This document shows, in pieces, positions 18,038 to 27,200 of a stretch of 44,118 nt of DNA; within the stretch, counting starts at the first letter, position 1, and every line of letters begins with the position of its first letter. The notes beneath the pieces were generated by a model. It was not told the DNA's origin. It was given only the letters and a program-made list of their open reading frames with translations, and made no database searches. The position numbers and the translations under genes are program-made. Where the stretch lies: positions 1 to 44,118 of the forward strand of contig JAJZNX010000068.1 in assembly GCA_021852275.1 (NCBI GenBank), read 5' to 3'. The stretch comes from Planctomycetota bacterium. GTDB lineage: Bacteria; Planctomycetota; Phycisphaerae; WQYP01.

Positions 18038-18889
18038 AAAATTAGTTTCGGTGTTGGTAGTGGCGTTGGGGTGGCATTGTTGGGAACTGCGGTGATGACG
18101 GCAGGGATTGGCAGTTGCGGTGCCAGTGTTCTGTTTAATGTAAATTTCAATAATGATACGGTGGGCAGTCAGCCGGCCACGGCTTCTTACGTACCTGGTG
18201 TAACATCGATTGATCCGACGGCGATCTATACGACCAGCGGCAGTTATACTGCGACGGTGGAGTCCAGTGTTGGGGGTTTGACGGGTACACCGGTACAGCT
18301 TCAATCCAATAATGATGGTAACCCTGGGTACCAGCCACAACTGGCCTTTAACATTCCGACCGCCATCACCACGGGAACAGTGAGCATTTCGTGGCAGTCG
18401 GAAATGACCGCTTATACGCCACCCACCAGCGGTACGGCAGAAAGCGATGTAACCTTTCGTGCGGGCGGCCCCACAGGCCTGTTTATTTCGCCGCAATATA
18501 CCTGGATTCAAAATACGAATTCATCGGTGTACGGCGGCGTGATTCAGACTCAGCTTGGGACCGATCAGACCGTATCCGGCGCGAATGTTAACTGGACGGT
18601 TAACGGTGGGGTCGATAACTTTTCTCTGGTGTTTAGTCTTTCTACAGACCAGTATACTTTATCCCGTAATGGCAGCCCGATCATAACCGGGGCTTTGGGA
18701 TCCAGCGCCAGTGCTGGATTCAATTCGTTTTCGATCTTGGGCGGAAGTGCGCTGGGTGGGTCCAACGGCCAATGGACCGCAGGCGTTGACAATATCGTCA
18801 TCGCTACACCCGAGCCAGCCGCGCTGGGCCTGATGATTCCTGCGGGTGCGGGCCTATTGCTGTTGGGCCGTAAACGCAAAACGGCCTGA
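18029..18889 (+). CDS. PEP-CTERM sorting domain protein
   Basis: Secretory N-terminus MRRKISFG... and C-terminus TPEPAALGLMIPAGAGLLLLGRKRKTA. Confidence 0.88.
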   Translation: MRRKISFGVGSGVGVALLGTAVMTAGIGSCGASVLFNVNFNNDTVGSQPATASYVPGVTSIDPTAIYTTSGSYTATVESSVGGLTGTPVQLQSNNDGNPGYQPQLAFNIPTAITTGTVSISWQSEMTAYTPPTSGTAESDVTFRAGGPTGLFISPQYTWIQNTNSSVYGGVIQTQLGTDQTVSGANVNWTVNGGVDNFSLVFSLSTDQYTLSRNGSPIITGALGSSASAGFNSFSILGGSALGGSNGQWTAGVDNIVIATPEPAALGLMIPAGAGLLLLGRKRKTA

Positions 18890-19092
18890 GGCCGGCGTTC
18901 AGCAGTCAGTGGGGGGGCGGGCTTCCCGCCCGCCTTGGCGGCCAAGATGGCCGTCCCCCATCGCCGCGGCCCACAATATGCGGTGAATCCCCCGGTGGTC
19001 GGTTAAAAAATAACCCACGAGGTGCCGTGGCAAAGAAATCCGGCCTTTCCGCCGCAGCTCACGGATTGGGTGAAGTTGGGAATTGATGGGGA

Positions 19093-19109
19093 GGGGGCAT
19101 GGTACCCCC
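19093..19109 (+). promoter_or_regulatory. Conserved G5/C5 hairpin upstream of pseudopilin-like gene 1
   Basis: GGGGG-CATGGTA-CCCCC. The same hairpin at 35090-35106 precedes the second pseudopilin-like gene. Confidence 0.45.
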
Positions 19110-19131
19110 GGCTTGATAAAAGAGATTTATC

Positions 19132-20079
19132 ATGGTCAGCCATCCCTTTGTTCGGCAAATACGCCAAATCTCACAGCCCCCAAATGAATGGCCAGAAGAG
19201 GCGTGTCAAGTTTCCCATTTCCCATCTCCCGCTTCCCGTCTCCCGTCGCCCGTCTTGCGGGCCGCAGCCCGCGAGCCTGTCCCGATAACCGACAGAAGAT
19301 CACGGAGATCGGCGTTCACCCTGGTGGAATTATTGGTGGTGATTTCGATTATCGCCATTTTGATTGCCTTGCTTTTGCCGGCGCTGGCGGCGGCGCGGTT
19401 GGATGCGGAAAGCGTTGCGGATGAGTCGAATCTGCGGCAGCTTGGCATGGCGTTTGCTCAGTACACCGTGCAAAGCTTTGATTACCTCCCGGCGGCGGTG
19501 GCGGGCATTCCGCCCAATGGTGCCAATTTCGGTATTTGGGCTCCGACCTGGGATGATGCCATTGCGCCATACCTCGGCGTAACCGGCAAATGGAATCAGG
19601 ACAACGCTCCGGTGTATGCCAACGGAAGCGCGGTGCAATGTGCGGTTCTGCGCAGCCCCTTCGATTTCGAGTATGGCTGGGACAATTTACAGCGGAGATC
19701 CTATGAAATGGTGGCCTCCAATACAGTCGACACCATGGGCGGATACAACAGCACTATGTGGTACGGACAGTATGGTGCGGTGGCGCCATTCCGATGGCTG
19801 AGAGTGCGTAATTTCATGGATATGGATGTTGTGAGCAACACCGGGTTTATTAAGGACCGTTTCAGCGGGGTTAACTACGATCCTAACCAGACCATGGGTT
19901 TTGCCGGGGGATCTTTTACGGATTGGTTTGGCACGCCCGTGAATAACCCGCAGCAGGGCATATCCAACAACACCAGCAATGTGCTGTTTTTTGATTTCCA
20001 CGTGGCTACCGTGCAGGATGGCGGCCTTTATGGCTACAATAATTCGTGGAAACTTTTCGGATGGTATTATAAACCGTAA
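19132..20079 (+). CDS. Type II secretion/type IV pilin-like protein with prepilin N-terminal methylation motif
   Basis: [56 protein letters not shown]-terminus includes [16 protein letters not shown], as in planctomycete DUF1559/H-X9-DG-type proteins. Confidence 0.85.
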   Translation: MVSHPFVRQIRQISQPPNEWPEEACQVSHFPSPASRLPSPVLRAAAREPVPITDRRSRRSAFTLVELLVVISIIAILIALLLPALAAARLDAESVADESNLRQLGMAFAQYTVQSFDYLPAAVAGIPPNGANFGIWAPTWDDAIAPYLGVTGKWNQDNAPVYANGSAVQCAVLRSPFDFEYGWDNLQRRSYEMVASNTVDTMGGYNSTMWYGQYGAVAPFRWLRVRNFMDMDVVSNTGFIKDRFSGVNYDPNQTMGFAGGSFTDWFGTPVNNPQQGISNNTSNVLFFDFHVATVQDGGLYGYNNSWKLFGWYYKP

Positions 20080-20425
20080 CCGCCGAGCGGAATTGTACCG
20101 TGGTGTTCATCGCATCCCCCAACCTTGTCGGCCCGAGCTATATTGTTGTTTATTGTCGCGCCGTTCGGCGACGGCGATGCTCGGCGATTTCTCTGGAGGG
20201 CTTCACCTTGCTGTTTAATTCAATTGTCGCCACACCAATTGAGTCATAGGTATTGGTAAACAGGGCATCTTCGCGGCAGCGCTCAAGCACTTGGAGATAA
20301 GCCGCGTCGGCTGCGTCAGGATCTCTGGGCGGGATGAGCATCGGTGGATTGGGGTTGCTGTTGTTCCGGCGGTGACGAAATCCCAAGACGGGGTGTGAAA
20401 GCACGCGGAACGTTAATTAGTTTAT

Positions 20426-20453
20426 TTGACATGCGGTTTTTAGTTGGTATAAT
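20426..20453 (+). promoter_or_regulatory. Sigma-70-type promoter, distal copy of a tandem pair
   Basis: TTGACA-TGCGGTTTTTAGTTGG-TATAAT. Confidence 0.75.
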
Positions 20454-20472
20454 AATGGTTGATTAGGGTTCG

Positions 20473-20490
20473 GCAGCCTGATCTGGCTGC
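20473..20490 (+). promoter_or_regulatory. Leader hairpin
   Basis: GCAGCC-TGATCT-GGCTGC; preserved with a G-T wobble at 33201-33218 (GCGGCC-TGATCT-GGCTGC). Confidence 0.5.
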
Positions 20491-20574
20491 ACAAGGTTGA
20501 TGTTTAATCCGCGGGCTGGGTGTTCTGGTTCGAGAGGTACTGTGTGTGGCAAAATAATTCCAGTTGGATTTTAT

Positions 20575-20602
20575 TTGACATGCGGTTTTTAATTGGTATA
20601 GT
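20575..20602 (+). promoter_or_regulatory. Sigma-70-type promoter, proximal to PEP-CTERM gene 2
   Basis: TTGACA-TGCGGTTTTTAATTGG-TATAGT. Confidence 0.75.
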
Positions 20603-20693
20603 AGTGGTTAATCAAGGTTAGCGGTCCGTTGTGGCTGCCAAAATTTGATATTCAATCCGCGGGCCGGGTGTTCCGGTTCGGGAAATTTTAGAG

Positions 20694-20725
20694 GCGTCTT
20701 AAAAAAGGAGAATAAGATGAGACGC
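20694..20725 (+). promoter_or_regulatory. RBS-enclosing stem-loop (copy 2)
   Basis: GCGTCTT (20694-20700) with GAGACGC (20719-20725) around aaaaaaggagaataagat. Confidence 0.5.
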
Positions 20726-21478
20726 AAATGTAGTTTCGGTTTTGCTGGCGGTGCTGGTGTGGTGGCAGCGGCGATGCTGTCGATGACAATTACTGGTGTT
20801 GCGCAAGCCGCCCCGGTTATAAGTTACAGTTGGTTAACGGCGGCAATCCCTGCACCGTCCGGCAATGTGTTGGAAACTCAGGTTGTCGGGGATCTGACAG
20901 GCTCAACCGGGGCGGGTAATAAGCAGGAGCAGTTGTCTCCCGTTGTTTCAAGCGGCTACCAGGCTACGTTTAATGGTGCGAAAAACTACGATCTGAGCCT
21001 GCCAACCGGAACATACACTTTGTCGTTTGATTTTGAGCTCATCGTCAAGCCGGATCAGTTCTTCACATACATGCGTTCGGGAAACGGCGGCAACTCCCTT
21101 TTTAACGGACCATCCCTAACCGGCCTTTCGACGAGTCAGTGGTATCAAGCATCGGCCACAGTGACCGTAACAAGTGGGCCGTGGGCAGGCGATACGGAGA
21201 TAGGGTATACGGAATACCCACACAGTCCGGCGGTTACTGCCGAGGTGCTGTATGACAACTTCTCTTTTGTTGCCACGGGTGGCGGGTCAGTTTACGAAGC
21301 CAATCCGATCAGCTTTGCTGGGGATACAGCCGGTCAACCGGCACCATCGTCGCAGATCGCAAATGACAATTTTAATACCTCGGAGGTGCTGGCCGTACCC
21401 GAACCGGCCACGCTCGTTTTGATGGCGGCTATGGGTGCAGGTCTGCTGATGGTAGGCCGAAAGCGCAAACCGGCCTGA
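20717..21478 (+). CDS. PEP-CTERM sorting domain protein
   Basis: Start at ATG 20717 (MRRKCSFGFAGGAGVVAAAMLSMTITGVAQA). C-terminus VPEPATLVLMAAMGAGLLMVGRKRKPA. Confidence 0.9.
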   Translation: MRRKCSFGFAGGAGVVAAAMLSMTITGVAQAAPVISYSWLTAAIPAPSGNVLETQVVGDLTGSTGAGNKQEQLSPVVSSGYQATFNGAKNYDLSLPTGTYTLSFDFELIVKPDQFFTYMRSGNGGNSLFNGPSLTGLSTSQWYQASATVTVTSGPWAGDTEIGYTEYPHSPAVTAEVLYDNFSFVATGGGSVYEANPISFAGDTAGQPAPSSQIANDNFNTSEVLAVPEPATLVLMAAMGAGLLMVGRKRKPA

Positions 21479-21497
21479 ATGCATGCTTATTCAGAGA

Positions 21498-21522
21498 GGC
21501 CGGTGGCGCATCGCTACCGGCC
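21498..21522 (+). terminator. Candidate transcription terminator hairpin
   Basis: GGCCGGTGGC-GCATC-GCTACCGGCC then CCTTTCC, 20 bp after the PEP-CTERM gene stop. Confidence 0.45.
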
Positions 21523-21636
21523 CCTTTCCATCTGGTGCGGCGGGGCAGGTGGCGGCGAATTCCTCCGCAGCCCAAAACCTCCGCGTTGTGCGGTGAATTC
21601 CTCCAGGTGGAAGAAATAATTCTGATTGGATTTTAT

Positions 21637-21664
21637 TTGACATGCGGTTCTTATTTGGTATGAT
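21637..21664 (+). promoter_or_regulatory. Sigma-70-type promoter upstream of PEP-CTERM gene 3
   Basis: TTGACA-TGCGGTTCTTATTTGG-TATGAT. Confidence 0.72.
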
Positions 21665-21758
21665 GGTGGTTAATCATGGTTGTTGGTCTGTTCCGACGGC
21701 CGATTAAGTTTTGCTGTTAAACCGCGGGCCGGATGTTCAGGCCTGGGAAAATTCAGAG

Positions 21759-21791
21759 GCGTTTCAAAAAAGGAGAATTAAGATGAGACGC
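21759..21791 (+). promoter_or_regulatory. RBS-enclosing stem-loop (copy 3)
   Basis: GCGTTTC (21759-21765) with GAGACGC (21785-21791) around aaaaaaggagaattaagat. Confidence 0.5.
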
Positions 21792-22640
21792 AAATTAAAT
21801 TCCGAGAGATTTTGCTTGTCGGTAGCGGTGTTGGCTGCTGCTGCAGGGTTATCTTTGGTGCCAGTAATCAGCCGGGCTTCTACCGTAACTGTTACGCAGT
21901 CCTGGACAGACTCCAATCTCTCCTCTCTGCCCAATGGTGCAAGTTCCACCTATTTCAAGATTATCGCTGGCAGCACCGTGACAGGTCTTAACGACAGCAA
22001 TAACGTCGTGGAATTCGATAGCACCGCGAGCCAGAATTTAGGCTGGCCGACTTTTAGTTTTGGCAATTATTTTGAAACGTGGGGTAATGCGGTTAACACC
22101 AGCACCTACGACCCTAATGCCACGGTCACATTTACTTTGTCGGAATCATTGGCTTCGGGTGTCAGCGGAGAGAAGGCAGACACCCAGCTTCCCTCCTATT
22201 ACACCACCTCGCAACAGCAATATCAGAATAAGTTCCAGGCAGTGTATTCTGACGGCAGTAATCTGTACCCGGCATGGACTGCCTACAACAACATGAGCAC
22301 GACATCAACATCCATGGCGACAGTCAGCTCAGCGGCGATGACAACTTTGTCAAATTATTACAGTTATGCTCCCAGTTCTAACCCGAGCATTGTGACAGGA
22401 GCCAGCATTCCCGTGTCGTATATCAACAATGGCAACAGGGTGTGGTTGACCGGTTTTAGCACCACGACATCTGACTTCAGTCAGAAATCGGGAACTGGTT
22501 ATGCATCTGTGGCCTACCTGGACAACTTTAGTGTTACGGTAGCCACGACCTACACTCTTCCCGAACCGGCCACGCTCGTTTTGATGGCGGCTATGGGTGC
22601 AGGTCTGCTGATGGTAGGCCGAAAGCGCAAAGTAGCCTAA
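21783..22640 (+). CDS. PEP-CTERM sorting domain protein
   Basis: Start at ATG 21783 (MRRKLNSERFCLSVAVLAAAAGLSLV). C-terminus LPEPATLVLMAAMGAGLLMVGRKRKVA. Confidence 0.9.
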   Translation: MRRKLNSERFCLSVAVLAAAAGLSLVPVISRASTVTVTQSWTDSNLSSLPNGASSTYFKIIAGSTVTGLNDSNNVVEFDSTASQNLGWPTFSFGNYFETWGNAVNTSTYDPNATVTFTLSESLASGVSGEKADTQLPSYYTTSQQQYQNKFQAVYSDGSNLYPAWTAYNNMSTTSTSMATVSSAAMTTLSNYYSYAPSSNPSIVTGASIPVSYINNGNRVWLTGFSTTTSDFSQKSGTGYASVAYLDNFSVTVATTYTLPEPATLVLMAAMGAGLLMVGRKRKVA

Positions 22641-22656
22641 GACCACGCTTTTTCCG

Positions 22657-22695
22657 GGAGGCCGGCGGCAATTTGCCGCCGGCCTCCTCTTTCTT
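22657..22695 (+). terminator. Intrinsic terminator
   Basis: GGAGGCCGGCGGC-AATTT-GCCGCCGGCCTCC followed by TCTTTCTT. Confidence 0.7.
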
Positions 22696-22953
22696 GTTGT
22701 CGCCATTGCAGCTCATGGGTGGTAAAACAGGCCCTTGCAGTACCTTTGAGGCATCGGCCGTACCCGGACCGCCAGGGTTTGATCTGATGGCCGACGGTAT
22801 GTGGGGTATGCTACTTTGGCGAGCACACGAAATACGAAAAAGGACGACGAGTCTATACCAGAAGTTGCGTGTACTGCTTCAACAAATGGTGCGGGTTTCC
22901 AGGTGCAGGGAATCTTACTTGCAGAAAGTATACCGGGTAGTTAATTCAAAGGA

Positions 22954-24234
22954 ATGAGAATGCATCAACGGAGGTTATTATACCGGCTGGTGATATTGGC
23001 TGGGTCAGCCGGTGTGGCGTTGCTGGGGGGCTGTGTTAAATCGGCTTCCGGGCAGATTGATGTGCCCGCCCCGGTACGCGTTCCTGAACACGTGCAGAGA
23101 GGGTCAGGATTATTTTCAATGCTTGCCCCGCATGCGCTGGTGGTGGTGGGGCGTGCAGCTCCGGCTGTGGAGCAAAAGGCGGCAGCGCAACTGGCTAAGG
23201 CCCTGCGCGAAGCAGGTGGACCGGCACATAATCTGTTCCATGCCCACCACGTCAATGCGGATTTGGAACTTGCCGCCACGCATCATCTGCTGGTCGTGGG
23301 TACTGGTGCTGACAATCGCATTCTGGCACGTGTTCCCAGCCACTGGGCGATGAACCGCAATCGCTTTTATCGCACGCACAAACCTTATGCGCCGTGGATG
23401 CCCGCGCATGGCTATTACGTGGCTGGTTATGGTGTGTTTCCTTCAAACGAAGCGGTTGGCTATGTGGAATGTGATCGCAATCCGTACTGGGCCTACGCGA
23501 CGAATCTGCTGATGATGCGGCGCCATGGTCCAAAACCCAAGCTTGCCTACCGGCAGATTGTACGCTTGACCGGCAATTCTCCCGCCGGGGTGGTTCTGGC
23601 CGTGCGCGCCTTTTTGAATGAGCATTTACTCAACGGTGTGGCGACGGCCAACAATACGATGCCGGGGGCGATGAGTTTATGGACCCTCGATACGGCGCAT
23701 CTGGCGTTGCCCGGAGAGGCCCCTGGTTGGATTCCCGAGGGAACACTGCATGCGGGAAGGCGATCGCTGATTTTTGCGGGTTGGCAACTGGCGGATTCCA
23801 TGATGTATGCCGGCTTGCGCGAGGTGAGCGGCCAGACGGCGCAAAAGATATGGCGGGCTAAGTACTTAACCGAACGGGGCTGGAATTATTCGCACCATGT
23901 TGTGATTAATCCGGAGTTTCCCATGTCGCGCAGTCCCCTGTTTGATGCCTCCCTGGCCAGACGCGCCGGCGGGAATGAATTTTTTGTGGCGCAGTTCGCA
24001 TCGACCGCACAGGCCCGATTGGCCCAACAAGCCGCGGAAAAATCACTCAATAACCGGGGGCGCTACAGCCAGGCTCCATGGCAGACTATGGTGGTGGATG
24101 GTGTTCAATGGCAGCAGTCCCGTTTTGATTTTAACACCACGGTTTTCGGCAAGTATCTGGTGATGGAGAGTTTCGGTAAGAACCACGTTTCATTGGCACT
24201 AACAGCGATATCGAAGGCGATGGTGAAGCGATGA
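22954..24234 (+). CDS. Putative secreted lipoprotein, unknown function
   Basis: Signal peptide with lipobox LLGGC (RLVILAGSAGVALLGGCVKSA). 4-nt ATGA overlap with the next gene suggests translational coupling. Confidence 0.7.
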   Translation: MRMHQRRLLYRLVILAGSAGVALLGGCVKSASGQIDVPAPVRVPEHVQRGSGLFSMLAPHALVVVGRAAPAVEQKAAAQLAKALREAGGPAHNLFHAHHVNADLELAATHHLLVVGTGADNRILARVPSHWAMNRNRFYRTHKPYAPWMPAHGYYVAGYGVFPSNEAVGYVECDRNPYWAYATNLLMMRRHGPKPKLAYRQIVRLTGNSPAGVVLAVRAFLNEHLLNGVATANNTMPGAMSLWTLDTAHLALPGEAPGWIPEGTLHAGRRSLIFAGWQLADSMMYAGLREVSGQTAQKIWRAKYLTERGWNYSHHVVINPEFPMSRSPLFDASLARRAGGNEFFVAQFASTAQARLAQQAAEKSLNNRGRYSQAPWQTMVVDGVQWQQSRFDFNTTVFGKYLVMESFGKNHVSLALTAISKAMVKR

Positions 24235-27200
24235 TGTTTTTGCACCGCAAGAGGTTCTTAGCCCGATCCAAGCGAAGACCGCGCGTGGGCGGGTATGTTG
24301 GCCTGGTCGTACTGTGGACATTGGCATTTGCGACCGGTTTGGCTCGAGCACGACCAACCGAACGAGTGCTGGTGGTGGGGCAAAAGTTACGTGCGGTGGC
24401 CAGGCTCTGGCAGAAACAGCCGTCGCTGGCCGTTAAGACCAGCAGCACCGCGGCATTGCCCGGCGATCCGGCCGTTCTGGCAACGCACTGCGACGTGATC
24501 GTCATTGAGCCGGAGAAACTCAAGCCTGCGCAGATGCAGGCCTTGGAAGCGTTTGTGCGGGGCGGCGGGGGGTTATGGATTGCCGCGGACAGCCACGATT
24601 GGACCAGTTGTGCAGGTAGTTGGTGGTCTGTACTTTCGGGCAGTGTGCCGCTGGATGCACGCGTGGCATTGACAGCCAGGCTTCAGGCGAAGAGGCATTC
24701 GCCGCTGGCGGGGCTGAATTTCGCATCTCTGGGACGATTGGCCCGGGTGCAAAGCGTAGCGCCGCCCGGAGAGAGCCGCCTGGGTTTGCTCAACATGCTT
24801 TCGCCGTGGAGTTTTTCCAAACCGCTATGGCAGGACAACTGGCAATGCTGGCTGACCATGTCCGATCCCGAGCGGTTGCCGGCGCTGGTTGTAACACATT
24901 ACGGTGCCGGGCGTACGGTGGTATCGGGTGTACGGTTGACGGTGACATCGCTGCTGCGGTGGAAAGATTATGGCCGTATGTGCCGGCGGGTGTTGCAATG
25001 GATGGCTCCGCGGATAAAGATACGTGTATCGGTTCGGCCAAGGGTGCTGGTACAGGGTTTGACCGGACCTGCCTGGTGGTCAGCTCCGCTGGCGGCGGGA
25101 TTGCGCGGCATGGGGCAGCGTCGGACCTTGGCGGGTTTGCTGTTACCACCGGAGGCACTGGAAGAAGCGGGCTACCATGCATCGACGAAAACGGTGGCAC
25201 CCTGTGAAATACTGCTGGGACCGGCCGCTCAAGATCGGGCCGCCCCCGGGGCGCGTCTGATTCTGCGAGCTCCGGATTTGACTGCATCTACGCAGGAACA
25301 GACCTTCGACTGGCATAAGGTTCGCACGCTCTCGCAACTACGCCGGGTACAACAATTATCTGTGGGTGGTGTCTGGCGCGATGTAACGCTGCCTGATCTG
25401 GTGAAGCCGACAGCCGAGGCATTACCGCACCTGATTCTTCCCGTGGGTCGGCCGGCGGTATCTTTGCCGCAAGCCTGGCGCATGCGGTTCACCAAAGATT
25501 CAGATAGTCGCGAAGGCCGCGAGCATGGCTGGTTTAAGCCGGGATATAACACACAGTCCTGGCCGCAGGGCAAGCTTGGCCGGCAGACTACGCAGCTTTT
25601 TGGCGCCAGCACCGGTTACGATGGAGCCATCTGGTACCGCGGCTGGATCAAGGTAGGTGCGGCATCACAGACCGCCAACGCCGCCCTGGTGTTGCAGGCT
25701 CAGGACGATTCGATGCGTATCTACATCGACGGCCAAGATGTTGCCGTCGCGCCGCAAACCGTGGTGTTGCCGCTGCGTAAAATCGGCCCAGGCAGGCATC
25801 TGCTGGTGGTTCGCACCTATGGCAACCTGCGTCATAACTACGGCCTGATCAACATTCAGGCCAGATTTTTGCCACTGTTGTGGCGGGCTGATCCAAAGAT
25901 GCGCGGCTGGGAAAAAGGCTGGATGCAGCCGAAGGTGGATACCCGCAACTGGAAGCCCGTGGCCCGGAATTTTGGCACCCAGGCGAGCACCCGCCAGGGC
26001 TGGGTGCGCTTTGCCGTGGATGTGCCGGCCCATGCGGCGCCATATGAGATGGTGATTCATAGTGCGCTGAACCTGACATCTCATGTGTTTGTTAACGGCA
26101 GGCTGGTTGGAGCATACGGTCTGGAGCGTGCGGGACGGTATGTTTTACCAGCCGCGGCCTTTCGCAGCGGGCGTAATGTAGTGGTGTTGTGGGCTCATTG
26201 GTTCGATGCCCAGGCCAAATCAATTCAGCCGCAGATTGTGCCGTTGGGGCAGTTGGAATATCGCGCTACCATCAAGGCCAAACGTAATGGAGAGAGCCTG
26301 CTGGCGAAGCTGAACTATCCAAACCAGACGTTTTATTACCAGCCGGCGGCGGTTAGCATGACAGTCAATGGGCTTGCGGTGGGGGGATGGCTATGCAACC
26401 GCGGGTCACAGCCAATGCTGCTGGCGGCGCACGTTCTTCGCGCAGGGAAAAATGACGTAAGTATCCGTATGACGCGGTCTGCCCATGGCACCTGTGGTCT
26501 GGCATCTTTGTCCGCAGTACAGATTCCGGCGGACATGCAAACGCCGCTGGCGGGGTGGGAAGAATTACCGGGTAACCTGGCGTCGGCCGGGTGGTATCTG
26601 CCCGGTGCTGCGGGCGGCCATTGGAAGCCTGTGGGTCGCACGGATTTACAGTCACGCAAAAAAATCTGGGAGGTTCATCCCACCCTGAATCTGAAATGCC
26701 AGCGGTATGTTTACCGAACCTTCCTGCGGTTGACCGCGGGCGATCTCAAACGAATCTGGACTCTGGACCTGGACGGCCCGGTGATTAAACGCCTGCTGGT
26801 GAACGGTCAGGTGATAACACCGGTGGAGGGCCGCTATTATCCGCTCAATGCAGCACTGCACCGGGGTCTTAATGAAATTGCCTGCGCTCCGGATGAAAGT
26901 ACGTGGCGGGGTTTAAATATCCGTGTGCCATTCGGTTACGGTGGAGGTGTGCATATACCGGTGCTGCGGCATGATGTGGCACCACTGATACCCGTGGTTC
27001 CTGCCCTCCAGACATATCAACTCAATCATGTATTTTCGGTAGGTCGTTGGAAACCACCCGTCGACAGCCGGACCTTGTTGGCCTGGCCCAACGGTGCGCC
27101 CGCTGTGGTCATGTACCGTACCGGCAGGCTGATGGAAATTCTCGCAGCACCGGGCATATTCGATCAGGTGTTGCCGGGGCCGGATCTGGCGAGCCGAGCC

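Noticed and set aside
20532-20545. GGTTCGAGAGG in the orphan leader resembling a tRNA T-arm
   Set aside because: No cloverleaf, acceptor stem or anticodon arm around it; the same sequence recurs only as part of the promoter/leader repeat.
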